From Rhododendron vialii (Eukaryota; Streptophyta; Magnoliopsida; Ericales; Ericaceae), in assembly GCF_030253575.1 (NCBI RefSeq), contig NC_080561.1:12262001-12326000 (forward strand): a stretch of 64,000 nucleotides of DNA. Direction: 5' to 3'. The notes beneath the pieces were generated by a model that saw only the letters and a program-made list of their open reading frames with translations, was not told the origin of the DNA and ran no database searches. Shown in pieces: positions 1 through 18,890 of this stretch. Made by a program: the position numbers and the translations under genes. Numbering within the stretch: position 1 is the first letter of the stretch; every line of letters begins with the position of its first letter.

Positions 1-1062
1 CATCATGAAGGGTTTTGGACTTGTCAAGTCTATGGGGAGGTTGCTTGCAAGAAAGAATATAATCATGGCCTAGCTTTGTACTTTGAAAGACTAGAATGGG
101 TTGGCATGTAGTCAAAAAAATAGGCTTAAGGCTATAAAGGTTGCTTGTGTAAGTGTCCATAATTTGCACACACACACACACCCTCTCTCTCTCCCCATCC
201 GGCCTCTCCCCCCCCTCTCTCTCTTTGGTACACATATATATATATATATATATGAGTGTCTAGGAAAGTAAGTCTAGGATTAATAGGTTTAAGGCTAAAA
301 TCTTAGGGTTGCATGCATGCATGGTTAGGTTAAATAGTCTTGGAAGCAAAATGATGAGATTCTTGGCCCATGATTTTGTATGGTCAAATCAAAGCCTTAT
401 TGGCAAGTCAAAGGTCGATTAACCAAGGGATAAAAATTCCCCTAACAATTATGGACCAATGGGTAAAGGAATATTGGTAATAATTTGATATGACTAGTCA
501 TGGGAATCTATTGTCCAAGGGATAATATTTTCCCTAACAATTATGGACCAAAGGTTAAAGTTTTCCCTTGCCTTTATTATCCAATAGGTAGGGTAAGTAA
601 TGATGCTAGGTAAAGTGAAATGACTAAACATAGGAATAAAATGATTACTCCTATAGTCTAATGGTTCAATTAGGGTTCGGGGGTTCAAAAGGCTCAAAGA
701 CGGTCAAAAAGGTCCATCTAGGATTAGGAAATTGTAACTAGATTGAAACGGTAATTAAGGTTTTCTAACGAATTGGTTGGAAACTAATTTTACTTGCCAA
801 GTAGGATTTCTAACCAAGAAATATAATTTAAAGATTTTATTTTAACTCACTAGAAAAAAAATACGAGTGCTTCTACAAGCATACTTGTCTTTAGAAAATG
901 ACTAGATTGCTCGGCGTGAAAGATATAATTTTATAAGTTTCAAATCTAATTATGACGGATTATAAAAATTAAAAAGAAATTTTTAGTAGCAAATCCAAGT
1001 AATTAAGATAAAATTTAAATATTTAACGAAATTTTTATTTACCAAAAATCAGGGTCGTTACA
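1..1062. mobile_element. 3' part of an LTR (probable Ty3-type), left end outside the window
   Basis: The stretch has no coding capacity and ends in AGGGTCGTTACA at 1051-1062, a common 3' end of plant Ty3-type LTRs that begin TG and end CA. The start and any target duplication lie outside the window, so it could be a solo LTR or one arm of a full element. It includes a compound microsatellite at 163-252 (CA, CT, then TA runs). Short ORFs here are spurious. The family assignment is inference from the terminus only. Confidence 0.4.
163..252. repeat. Compound CA/CT/TA microsatellite
   Basis: A run of CA dinucleotides is followed by CT/C-rich sequence and then a TA run, all directly readable. It lies inside the putative LTR. 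Confidence 0.85.
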
Positions 1063-1305
1063 AATCTTGTTTTCAACAGTAATTTACCGAAATGTTATTT
1101 ATGATTTTCAACAACTATTTACCGAAATGTAATGAGCTACGGGAGAAAATAAAGGGCCGCGAATAGCAACGCCCAAAGGCTATCATGTCACCATTTGGTT
1201 TGGTCCCTTTCGGTCTCTGTGGCTGCAGTTACCAGTCCTACTTCTCTCTCTCAGAGTCGAAGAGGGTTCAAAACCGAAGAAAAAAAGGGGAAAATAATAT
1301 CAGCG
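1063..1305 (+). promoter_or_regulatory. Upstream region of the pyrophosphatase gene
   Basis: This 240-bp gap between the LTR end and the start codon must hold the core promoter and 5' leader. A near-repeat of 'TTTACCGAAATGT' occurs twice (1083-1130). No clear TATA box is seen; the leader just before the ATG is CT-rich, then purine-rich. Confidence 0.35.
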
Positions 1306-8866
<7,561 letters not shown>

Positions 8867-9823
8867 ATGTGAATTGTAGAGTTGGAGCTGTAGCTGCTTC
8901 TCCTTGTACCATTATTGAGAGATGATCATGATATATCTTCTCTTGGCATCTATTGGTAACGCTATTGTTCAAAGACCAGGTCAAGTTGAATTTTCTGTTA
9001 CTGAGCTAAATTTTTTGAACAATTTATGGTTTTTTGCATTCAACTTGAAACTTCTAGCATTCAAAGATTGATCAATGCTAAATATTCTGCTCTTTCTAAA
9101 CAGCTCCATTTTTAGATGCGTTTTTTTGCTTTTTTATGTCTGTCTCTGATATCGATACTTGTACGGGTGAGAAGCACATTTTATGTAGATAGAAACCAAC
9201 CTCTCCTTTTATTAATGAGAAGAAGTACAGGAAGCTTATTCACTAACAGGGTTGCTCTTGTATTGGTCTTTTGACCTGACCTAATTTTCTTTACGCTGCC
9301 TACATATTTTCTGTATCCGGTTAACTGTCTACATGTAAGGGCATTTGTTTGACTGATTACGAGCATCGTCTTGGAGTATGTATTCAAGGTGTTAAGTTAT
9401 TCGGTGCTTGGTTAAACTATTTGTGACCCAGATTAATCATGCCTACATAGCCGACCCCAATTGATTGGAACATAAGACTCTTTTTGGTTTAGTATGGCTT
9501 ATACGATACCATGAAGAGTTTGTTGTTAAAATTCGATCACTATTAGTCTGGTGGGATTTTATATACTTCACTATTAATCCCGTCAAAACAATCGGGCCAA
9601 TAGTATGTACCTGTCTTCTTTATGTACACATAGTCATGGGCAATGATAATGAATTTGGCTGAATATTGACAATGAAAAAGTTGAAAAATGATTCATGTAG
9701 ATACTCCAGCTTGAATTGAAAACGAAGCTAGGTTTGGTTTGGTTTGATTTGGACAAATTAGAAGATTGCATGATAAATATTGCACATCATCTGTACATAA
9801 TCGGGTCTTGTCATTTCCATGAG
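8867..9823. other. Intergenic: pyrophosphatase 3' flank and repeat relics
   Basis: After the stop codon the first ~250 bp are the likely 3' UTR; no clear polyadenylation signal stands out. At about 9440-9500 the sequence 'CATAGCCGACCCCAATTGA' followed by 'TGGAACATAAGACT' resembles the 3' end of plant RTE-type LINEs, badly decayed. No gene is seen. Confidence 0.4.
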
Positions 9824-10117
9824 TCACCAGCAGCTGAGTTGTAGGTCCTTCTGAAACTTCCTCTCCAGTGCAGAATCTGATGATGAAAAACAAGGTTCAT
9901 CATCAGCCATGGATTTTCTTCTTGCTTCGGGTGTACCCTTGCGGACGGGATCGTGATCTGAAACCCATTTCGCTGCCGTGGCCTTCACCTGAAACACCAA
10001 TGAATTTGGCGATGGAGCCTGAAAAGTTGATGAGGGTCTGCTCGTATGTCCTAACATGAGCATTGCTGCTGTTGGTGCCATTGCTTTCAAGCCTTCGAAT
10101 GTGATAAATATGTACAT
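9824..10117 (-). CDS. Possible small protein of unknown function
   Basis: An uninterrupted frame of up to 97 codons; an internal ATG (Met-Ala-Pro-Thr-Ala-Ala) would give about 85 aa. A TATATAAA box lies just upstream on the same strand (about 10138-10146), preceded by a CT tract (the complement of GA 10156-10191), an arrangement seen in plant core promoters. The product is Ser- and charge-rich, with no transmembrane segment or domain I recognise, and I found no signalling-peptide motif such as CLE or CEP. Without homologues it may be chance. Confidence 0.2.
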   Translation of the reverse strand: MYIFITFEGLKAMAPTAAMLMLGHTSRPSSTFQAPSPNSLVFQVKATAAKWVSDHDPVRKGTPEARRKSMADDEPCFSSSDSALERKFQKDLQLSCW

Positions 10118-10152
10118 GGAGTGGATATGAATGGCTTTTTATATACACAAGT

Positions 10153-10194
<42 letters not shown>

Positions 10195-10896
10195 ACAAAA
10201 CTGTGGGCGCTGGTTGGTTGGTTTGTGCGGTTAAATGCAGTTCAGATGGGACTTGTTTAGTGGATTTTTTGAGACTGTCGGCTGATTCCTCGTTTGGGAA
10301 TTATGAAAACCTTTGGTGTAGAAAAACTTGTGGGGGGGTTACCCACCGTTTTGTTGGTGGGTTGGTGGTCGCGATCCAGATACCGTCATGGTTATACCAT
10401 GGATGATCTGCAGACTACAGGACGGGTTTTTGGGTGAGAGGTCGGCCCGGGATGGCCTCTCGTATCATTCCTTTTGTGACAAAGCATATGGTCTACCATG
10501 GTTTCATTTGACGATTCAAACCTTAGTACTTCGAGGACCCTTTCGGTTTACAAAATTTATACAACAAATCATGTTGATGGGATATTAGTAGAAATTTGGT
10601 GGAATCCTTTACCAAAAAAACTTCAACTGCTTCTCCTTCACGCCTCCCTAAATTCTGGAACTTTCGAAAAAATTCCTCTCCAGCAACCACTCTATGTGCG
10701 TCGTCCACTGTTTCGATCGTCGGCTCTTACTCGCTCGAGGTGGGCATGAATTACAAAATTCATCGTCTTTGTCGGAGGGGTCAAAAGCCTCATTGCTATC
10801 TAGAAGCTCAATCTGTACTGAAGCAGGAACTTCGTGCGCCTCATGTTGTATGTAGGCCTCAACATTTTGGACGACAAAAGGAAGGATTGAGAAGAG
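10118..10896. other. Intergenic, no recognised gene
   Basis: Contains a GA microsatellite at 10156-10191 and several unconnected short frames. The plus-strand frame beginning at 10596 runs into the foldback at 10897 and shows no family likeness, so I treat it as spurious. Confidence 0.4.
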
Positions 10897-12760
10897 TTTA
10901 TAAATGCAACTGCGAATTTACTGCATACGATCCGTTTTTAAGTAAGAAATATTTGGACAAAAATGCCCTCAATGGAATTGACAAAAATGCCCTTAAATCT
11001 ACTAAATATAACCACAACCATACAATCACACCATTACAACACAACTCTCCAATTCCATCCGATCTTCCTCCCTTCCTCCCTCCCACCATAGCCGAAACTT
11101 CAAAAAATCAGGAGCTCCCACTTCGACCTCTCACCATTGACCCAATCCACCTTCTAAATCTCATCTCCCAACTCTCAATGAAAATCTCAATTTCTTCCTC
11201 TCCCTCCATTGCTAGAGAAGAAGTATTTTGACCCAACAAATGAAAGCAATATGCATTTCGAACTTGGTCTTTGGGATTAGATTCATTTGCAACCAACATG
11301 GTGGTTGACAAGGAAAAGGTAGCCACGAATGTTGTAGCTTTAGAGCCAAAACCGCAGCAAGAGAAAAACTCTTCCAATTTTTGTTTCTCTGTCCCGACAT
11401 TATCAGATTCTAGAGGTTGATTATATTCAAAAATTTCAAACTCTAGAATCCAAAATTTTTAGAAAATATCATATTCTAGAATCTGAAATTTATAGTGAAT
11501 ATAAAATTGTAGAATCCGAAAAATATATCATATGTCGTACATAAAAATCAGAACTAATATACGTCCCAGAGGTTTTAAATGGTTCAGATATATAAGTATG
11601 AAACTAGTAAACAGTTTCAAATTCTAGTAATCGAACGTTGGTCAGTGTAGTGTTTGATTTTTTTGTGGATATAATACATGGAGAAAATTCATATTGTAAT
11701 ACCTGAAATTTATGTAATGTTTCGACTTCTATAATCCGAAATTTATGTAACATTTCGAGTTTTGGAATTCGAAAATTTTGTATTATTTTGAGTTCTTTTG
11801 TTCGAAATATTTATTAAATTTCAGATTCTAGAATTGATGGTGGGTCTACCGTGGTGCTGTTATTACCGGTTCCTTCCACCTGGTGTTGTTCGGATTATAG
11901 AAGTCGAAACATTACATAAATTTCAGGTATTACAATATGAATTTTCACCATGTATTATATCCATAAAAAATCAAACACTACATTGACCAACATTCGATTA
12001 CAAGAATCTGAAACTGTTTACTAATTTCGTACTTATATATCTAAACCATTTAAAACCTTTGGGATGTATATTAGTTCGTATTTTTATTTACGACATATGA
12101 TATATTTTTCAGATTCTACAATTTGATATTCACTATAAATTTCAGATTCTAGAATATGATATTTTCTAAAAATTCTGGATTCTAGAGTTTGAAATTTTTG
12201 AATATAATCAACCTCTAGAATCTGATAATGTCGGAACAGAGAAACAGAAATTGGAAGAGTTTTTCTCTTGCTGCGGTTTTGGCTCCAAAGCTACAACATC
12301 CGTGGCTACCTTTTCCTTGTCAACCACCATGTTGGTTGCAAATGAATCTAATCCCAAAGACCAAGTTCGAAATGCATATTGCTTTCATTTGTTGGGTCAA
12401 AATACTACTCCTCTAGCAATGAAGGTGGTGGTCTGCAGAGCGGTGGTGCTATGGTGTGGTGGTGGCGATTGGGTTGGGGAGGGGGAGGGGGTGTTCGAAC
12501 AATGGGTAGGGAGGGAGGATAACGGGGAGAAGGGGAATGGTGGTGGGGTTTTGAGTTTCAAAATTAGGGAGGTTTGAGTAAAGAACGGGAAAAGAGAGAA
12601 GGGGAATGGAGGGAGGGTGGGTGGGTTGTGGTAGGAGTAGAAAAGGGTAATTTTGGAAGATCATGGGTATTTTGTGGTTGTGTGTAATAAATTCTAATAA
12701 GATTTATGGTTTTAGTTAGTAAAAGGTTACGTGCAGTAAATTCGCAATTGCATTTATAAA
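10897..12760. mobile_element. 1.86-kb foldback element with ~850-bp inverted arms
   Basis: The outer ends TTTATAAATGCAACTGCG and its inverse CGCAATTGCATTTATAAA are followed inward by long inverted arms. Left arm about 10897-11741 pairs with right arm about 11888-12760 around a ~150-bp loop. The best-kept part (11212-11400 against 12228-12416) encodes the same 62-residue frame with only 5 differences, so the two arms have stayed near-identical there. The flanks are GAAGAG and GAAGAC (possible 6-bp duplication, one mismatch). No transposase is present. The arms may carry a captured gene fragment: a 60-90 codon frame containing a Cys-Cys pair and an Asn-Ala-Tyr-Cys-Phe segment, whose source I do not recognise. 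Confidence 0.8.
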
Positions 12761-13074
12761 GAAGACTTACTTGATCGCATCAGTTTCCTTGCTAACAAAA
12801 ACATGAAAAATATTCCTCTATTTGTGTTTGAAAAAATAGATTGGTGCCTAAAGAAAAATATAGTACTCCGTACTATTTCAGAAGCAAACGGGTTATAAAT
12901 TCATCCACATGAAAAGACACAGAAAAAAAATTCATCCACCTGAAAAGACACAAAAAAAAAAAAAAAAGTCTGTTCTCAAAGAATTATCTAATGTTGAAGT
13001 TTTCAAGATATTTAAACTTGCAGATACCAAAACTAAATCAGACTTTTTTTTGCAAATTTGCATTATTAGAAGAA
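12761..13074. other. 3' flank of the serpin gene
   Basis: A/T-rich sequence with an A-run at 12950-12967. From about 12990 it resembles 26560-26644, marking one edge of the duplicated serpin block. Confidence 0.5.
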
Positions 13075-15646
13075 CTAAAGGCTTGGATTGAGCACTGCTC
13101 CCATGAAAAAAACCAACCCTGACATCTTTTCCTTGATCATGAACAAAAAGGGATGATCAGCAACAAAACTCGGTTTTGGGAGGGATCGCTTGTATGATAA
13201 ACTTCTAAGGCGGGCACGAGTAACGGCTGCAGCCTCTGTGCCTTTCTCGTCTACCTTAACAACAACTTTCTGCGTCATTGATATAGAAAGGAATGGTATC
13301 CCCTTGGGAATTTTCATCATCTCCGAGAAGTCTTCTGGATTTTCAGTGAATGGAAACGTCATTCCTATTTTCTTCATGGTCTTAGCAATGTCAAATTCAT
13401 ACGAGAGTTTGAACTTTGGGATCCAAAATTTAGCAAGACTCACTTTTCTTATGTTGAAGTAATCTTGCTTCAAAAATCCAGAATCGGAACAGAGCTCTTT
13501 GAGAAGATTTTGTAACCCTACTTTCTCGTGAGGGAGAAAGAAGTACATAGAAAACTTCCTATCGAGTTTTGCACTTTTGTATGGGACTTTGAGGACTTTG
13601 AAAGCGTCAAACGATTTGTAGTGATATTTCTTACGACTCGTCATGAATGGAATTGAAACAGTGTCTCCAGTGAGAAGATAGAAAGTTCTTTTTCTGGTTA
13701 GACTCTCATCAAATCTATGTGCGCTAGTCCACGTTCCTTTGAAGTAGAGTCCATTTGCAAGAACAATTGCTGTTTGTGAAGATAACGACTGAGGTTGTAG
13801 AAGGTTTGTGATAAGTCCTTTTGATGCTTCTTCGGCCCACGAGTTCACTTTCTTTACCACTTCATTAGCCTGTGTAGATGTTTCATTCATCAATAATAAA
13901 TACTGAGATATATACAAAAATACTCAGCTTATGTCTTCACCAAATTCAGGCGAAATTCCTTTTTGATACAGTAATGAATGTATTGGGTGGAAATCACTAT
14001 TTTGAACACCCAACCTATCAATGATAAACATCCATTCTATTTTCGTCATATTTCTCTCTTCTTCTTTTTTCAATTTCTCCTCGTTAAGATGAATTAGAAA
14101 CTCAAAATTTTGATTCTGGACTAACGAAAGTTCAGAGACTACCAAAACATATCTTTAGTTTTTGAAACTGATTATTTGGCAATATTGTTGTCTAAATGCA
14201 AAAAGGAGTGAATACGTTGGCCACAAAAGCACCCAAATCTGGAGTGCTTTGTCCCTTTGGCTGTATTTTCCACCGTTTTGTTGGAATCCCTCCCCCTTTC
14301 TTTATTAAAATGTTACTTTTTCCGATTAAAAAAAAAAAAAAGCACCCAAATCTTTACTACTCCTAAATGCAGAAAATAAGACCTAAAAAATGGAACCCTA
14401 TTAATCCTGGTTCCTACCCTCCTCATCCCATGACTTTGTACCCCTCTTCATCTATTTCGTCCAATTCAGCAATCTCATCATTATCATAACCAATTCCTAG
14501 CGACTTGTTAATGCCCAAAATCAATGGCAGAACCACATATAAAGTGCCATGGGCTATAGCCCAGGTGGAATTTTAAAAAACCAAAAATTTGGATGTAAAA
14601 ATTTAGCCCAATAAATTTTAGCCCACATTATTTTCTTTTGATAGTCCAACACTTCAACCCATTTTATATGATTATCTTCCGTGAAGAAGATCTTGATAAA
14701 GAAATAGATAAAGATATTGCAGCCGCATTTAGGTTTATGTCTCTTCGATTTCCCCCCTATAAATCGCAGAAAATTCTCATCACCTCCTCAATTGGACGAA
14801 ATATTCTTTTACCTTTCCTTCCACCATTATTGATGGCTCTTGCTCCCTTTGAGCCCGCACTATCTTTCAAAAAAAAAATTGATCGATCTCTTTGGCTGTG
14901 GTTTTTTTTTTTTTTTTGTATCATTCAATTCTTTACTGGATGATTTTGCTGGGTTGTCTAGTTTTTTTCCATATGTTTATCTAGAGTATACTTTTAGCTG
15001 TGATGATGTACCCTCATCGATCAATTTCTGTAAAAGAATTTTCTTCTGCCGATAAAAAGTGCATAAAAAAAGAGTGAGTGTGAGAGCAAGTAGACAGAGA
15101 GAGAGAGAAAGAGAGGATTACCTCCTTTTGAAAATCAACAGTTTCTGCATTACAAGCGCAGATCCCTTTCAGTACTTCTTCCTTATAAGAATCTATAAGA
15201 GGAAAACGTTTGTCCACCCAAGCTCCGTTAACCATACACAAAACCAGACCGTCACCGCCCTCATCAGACCTTCGTCCACCACCACATCCCGCCGCCGCCG
15301 CCATCATCTCCGAAGCACTCGACTTGATTTCATCGATGTCTTGTGCCCCAAGCAACGCCAGCACACGCTCCAAGGTGCGGCCTCTGGATCCGGCGGCCAC
15401 CATGGTTAGAACGACGTCAATCGATAGTGGAGACAGCGCAAAGTTGGCGTTTGAGCCCTTTTCGACTTGCTCTAGCAAAAGCTGCTTTGCCATCGCCGTG
15501 CTGAAATCCAATCTCGATTTGGTGATTTTTGTGCTCGGTATGGGGTCCGTTGGAGCCAAAGGGAGATTTTTGGTTGAAACCTTCTGCCTTTTCGCTCGCC
15601 CAGTAACGTTTTCCGCAGATTCTTTTTTCTTCTCGTCCGACGCCAT
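13075..15646 (-). CDS. Serpin of the plant serpin-ZX type (two exons, intact)
   Basis: Serine/cysteine protease inhibitor acting by reactive-centre-loop cleavage and trapping. Exon 1 is 15646-15122, exon 2 is 13869-13075; the intron (GT at 15121, AG at 13870) sits at the position conserved in plant serpins, and the join reads VDFQKEANEVVKKVNSW. Total 439 aa against about 390 for typical members, the excess being a lysine-rich N-terminus with a basic cluster (RAKRQK, near residue 17) that could be a nuclear signal, and a longer reactive loop. The hinge DEKGTEAAAVT is kept and is followed by a basic loop with Leu-Arg-Ser; plant serpins commonly have Leu-Arg at P2-P1, so Arg is the likely P1 residue (inference). 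FVADHPFLF and the end FFMGAVLNP match the family. No signal peptide, as expected of cytosolic plant serpins. TATATAAA at about 15771-15779 and TATATATC near 15730 lie upstream. Confidence 0.92.
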
Positions 15647-15728
15647 CAGTGATCGTAAAACTGGTTTTTCTTTCTTTTATTTTCCTTCCTGTAGAGAGTA
15701 GAGAGCAGGGGACTGTACGTACGAGCTT

Positions 15729-15779
15729 GATATATAAGAGGCTCTTTCCCAAAGGGCTAGGGTTTGTGTCTTTATATAA
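15729..15779 (-). promoter_or_regulatory. Serpin core promoter with two TATA-like boxes
   Basis: On the minus strand TATATAAAG (about 15771-15779) lies about 125 bp before the ATG, and TTATATATC (about 15730-15738) about 85 bp before it. The first box is kept in the duplicated copy (near 29250-29258); the second is damaged there. Confidence 0.45.
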
Positions 15780-16049
15780 TGTTCGGTTGAAGGGGTTTCT
15801 TGAGTTGCACGCTTGGGTTGAGCAATGTTACATACATTTACATACGTTTCGGCATCACACATTTAATTATGGAATGGACACCACATATATATGAGAGAGG
15901 AATGATCGAGAAGTAGTCGGTAAGAGTGTACTTATTTTTAGATTTACTCTTCTTTTTTTCCCAGCCGCTTTTTCCTTTTGTTTTTTTTTTTTTTTTCCAA
16001 TAGACAGGAACCTTTGTTGGTGAATCGGTGATATGGACCATAGGGGACG

Positions 16050-16265
16050 AACATGGGGACATTGTCGAGCGACATCCTTGCAAAGCAGATGTAGAGCAGT
16101 CGATCCGGCCGTTCATCTTGGCACGGATCGCTCAGATTGATTCTGAGCGCATACAAATCTAAACCGTTAATTGTTCGGCAAAAATCCGAACCGTTAATTA
16201 CCGCGCGAGATGAACAGTCAAATCGACTGCTTTGTATCCACTTTGCAAGGTGCTTATGGGACGCC
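16050..16265. repeat. Foldback upstream of the serpin
   Basis: 'CATCCTTGCAAAGCAGATG' and 'GAGCAGTCGATCCGGCCG' on the left are mirrored by 'AATCGACTGCTTTGTATCC' and 'ACTTTGCAAGGTGCTT' on the right. Ends and target duplication are not clear. Confidence 0.55.
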
Positions 16266-16675
16266 CCTTAGAATTCTTATTAAAGGCACTTTCCATCCTA
16301 TAAAAAAATAAAATAACAAGAGATTTTGTTTGGGAAATCCAATCTGCTTAAGGAAATAAGCATATGATATTTTTTCTCAACTTCCAAAATTACACCACTC
16401 ATTTTGTTTTGATGCTTAAGAGCATCCGCACAGTTGATTTTGGACCAAATTAATCTTCAAACACAATTTTTTTATTTTAACTAGTCACTTTTTACCCTCT
16501 TCTCAATTAAAATAATATAATAATAGGAGATGTGATTTTTCTTTTATTAAAGTAATGTGGGGTTTTCCTTGTAAATAGCTTTCATTGCAAATAATTAATG
16601 TAATAATAAAATAATAATAGGAGGTGGGATTAATATATAGATCAGTGACTAGTGAATAGTTCATCGACTGACTAA

Positions 16676-17606
16676 GGGGCTGTTTGATAAAACTGAAAAC
16701 TGAAACTGAAAGCTGAAAAATTAAGTACTGGAAACTGAATGCTGAAATTTTTAAGCTGAAAAGCTGTTTGATAAATATATTAAGTACTGAATTAAAAAAA
16801 TGATGAATTAATTTTGTTCCAATTCTATCTTAATTTACTAATGGTCACAATATACTTTTGATAATGGTGGTGGAGTGGTGGTGGGGGAGTGGTGGAGGTA
16901 GTAGGAGTGCTGGTAGTGGTGGTGGTGGAGTGATGGTAGTGGTGGTGGAGTGGCGATGGTGGTGATGGTGGTGGAGTGGTGGAGGTGGTGGTAGGAGCGG
17001 TGGTGTGTGGTGGTGTAATGGTGGTAGTGGTGGAGTGGTGGTGGTGGTGGAGTGGTGGTGGTGGTGGGGGAGTGGCGGTGGTGGTGATGGTGGTGGAGTG
17101 GTGGAGCAGTGGTGGTGGTGGTAGGAGCGGTAGTGGTGGTGGTGTAGTGATGGTAGTGGTGGTGGTTGTGGTTGTGATGGTGGTGGAGTGGTGGAGCTGG
17201 TGGTGGTGGTGGTGGAGCTGGTGGTGGTGGTGGTAGTGGAGGAAGTGGTGGTGGTGGAGTTGGTGGTGGTGATGTGGTGGTGGTGATGTGGTGGAGGAGG
17301 AGTGGTAGTAGTGGAGGCGGTGGTGGTGGAGTGGTGGAGGTGGTGGTAGTGGTGGCGGTGGTGGAGTGGTGGAGGTGTTGGTGGAAGTGGTTGTGGTGGT
17401 GGTATGACGGTTGAATGTAAGTACACAAAAATTCAGCCAGAATTAAGTAGCTCAAAGCTACTTAATTTTTTTCAACTTTTTAGCCTATATTTTAAGTGGT
17501 ACTTAATTTGTTAAGTAATATGAAATGTGGTTATCAAACCTACTGAATCACTTATTACTTAATTGATTCAGTATTAAGTGCTGAATTTAGGTTATCAAAC
17601 AAGCCC
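16676..17606. mobile_element. Tourist-like (PIF/Harbinger) MITE carrying a GGT minisatellite
   Basis: The left end GGGGCTGTTTGATAA and right end TTATCAAACAAGCCC are inverted, with TAA target duplications at 16673-16675 and 17607-17609. Sub-terminal tracts rich in AAACTGAA and TTCAGTATTAAGTGCTGAA follow. 931 bp in all, more than half of it the GGT array. A truncated copy lies at 29511-31075 in the duplicated block. Confidence 0.85.
16862..17405. repeat. (GGT/GTG)n minisatellite, about 545 bp
   Basis: The plus strand is almost purely G and T with scattered A (GTGGTGGTGGAGTGG-type units); the minus strand is C/A. The translated frames (poly-His/Pro/Thr on minus, poly-Val/Gly/Trp on plus) are artefacts of the repeat. 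Higher-order units of about 50-80 bp containing GGAGTGGTGGAG recur. Confidence 0.95.
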
Positions 17607-17749
17607 TAAACGAGGAACTGTTCCTCTTTTAAACCGCTGGATCATTATAGCAAGCCTGATGCAGAGCAGATTTTGGAGTTTTTTTGGATTTCTCTCGCTA
17701 CTTTAGTTTGCATGGGCTTATAAGAAGCCTAATACAGATGCTCTAAGAG

Positions 17750-18512
17750 AGGATTCATTCCATCTGCGTTAACAAAGGTTTCATATAAACCCTCAGCTCC
17801 TCTCCACCTTATTCCCTCAGTATTATAGTCAACTAGCGCATACCCATGCCCGAACAATTAACACACGTAAATAAATATTAAACTTGCGTGCAATATATCA
17901 ACCTCATGTCTAACAAGTTCAACTATGCGAAAAAAAATAACCCAACATTGCAATTGACAGGGATGGTTGTGTACAGCTTAAGAAGAATGGTCACATAAAC
18001 ACCCATGAAATTTTTTTTTGCTGAGTATATATGTAAAAATTATGAATCAGTCTTTCTTTGAATTCCCAACTCAAAAATCAATGAACACCCAATTCAAATA
18101 CTCTTGAACATGCACCTAGCTCAAAAAGAATTGAACACTAAACCCAAAGCCAATTGATTACTCAATTACAACCCAATTACAGCTCATCAATACACATGCT
18201 ACACTATGGATAAAATGTTAGACTTGATATAATATATTTTTGTTATTACAAAATATTGGATTGCTAATTACCTATGCCTGCAACATTCCGCAACAAAAAA
18301 TTATTTGTTAAGCCTCTAACCCATGTGTACAACACTACCAATGATGACCCCAATCAAATAAATACCAAGTTAATTGCATTAATAGGATACAATGAACTAT
18401 ATTAATCCAAACCATAAAATTTAAAACCAATATCATGTTCCATTCATAGGATCCAATTTCAACATGCATAAAAGATTTAGATAGAGTCAATCTGATACAC
18501 AAATGTAGGAAA
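17750..18512. other. A/T-rich intergenic DNA
   Basis: No open frame of note, no clear repeat ends. Nothing further seen. Confidence 0.4.
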
Positions 18513-18890
18513 AAAGAAAATTTATAGAAATGGTCATCCTAATTTCACCCGAGTCTCATTTTCGTCCTCCAAGTATCAATTGTAATTCTTTTGACCTTCA
18601 AATATGGTTTTTGTACCAAGTTGGTCCAATTGATAACGTTTGTCAGCTAAAATGAAGAGAAAAAATCATATTGATGGCATATGTTATCAATTGGACCAAC
18701 TTAATATGAATTGCAACGTCAATACTGCCATCAATCTGATTTTTTTCGTCCAATTTGGCTTACAAAAGTTATCAATAGGACAAATTTGGTACAAAAACCA
18801 AACTTGAAGGTCAAAAGAGTTGTAATTGATACTTGGAGAACGAAAATGAGACTCGGATGAAATTAGGAGGACCATTTATATAAATTTCCC
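18513..18890. mobile_element. Foldback MITE, about 380 bp
   Basis: The arms mirror each other nearly end to end: 'GAAATGGTCATCCTAATTTC' near the left is matched by 'GAAATTAGGAGGACCATTT' near the right, and 'TTTGACCTTCAAATATGG' by 'CCAAACTTGAAGGTCAAA'. Non-coding. Possibly a miRNA/siRNA-type hairpin if transcribed (inference). Confidence 0.7.

Larger units (their letters stand above)
16416..17747. mobile_element. Outer MITE, interrupted by a second MITE
   Basis: TTAAGAGCATCCGCACAG at the left is mirrored at the right by ACAGATGCTCTAAGA (about 17733-17747). These termini resemble the common plant MITEs with AGAGCATC ends. The Tourist-like element 16676-17606 sits inside it. A clear target duplication was not identified. 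Confidence 0.5.

Noticed and set aside
10596..11231. 211-codon plus frame
   Set aside because: It crosses the left border of the foldback element, matches no family and has low-complexity Ser/Pro/Thr-rich composition.
15210..15701. 163-codon plus frame opposite serpin exon 1, with a 146-codon counterpart at 28710-29150
   Set aside because: Conserved in both copies only because the serpin block is duplicated. It is the antisense of a G/C-rich exon, has no known likeness, and the serpin frame explains the conservation.
16838..17455. Long minus-strand frames rich in His, Thr and Pro (and plus-strand Val/Gly/Trp frames)
   Set aside because: They are translations of the GGT minisatellite. No start context, no domain, and several frames are open at once, as expected of a triplet repeat.
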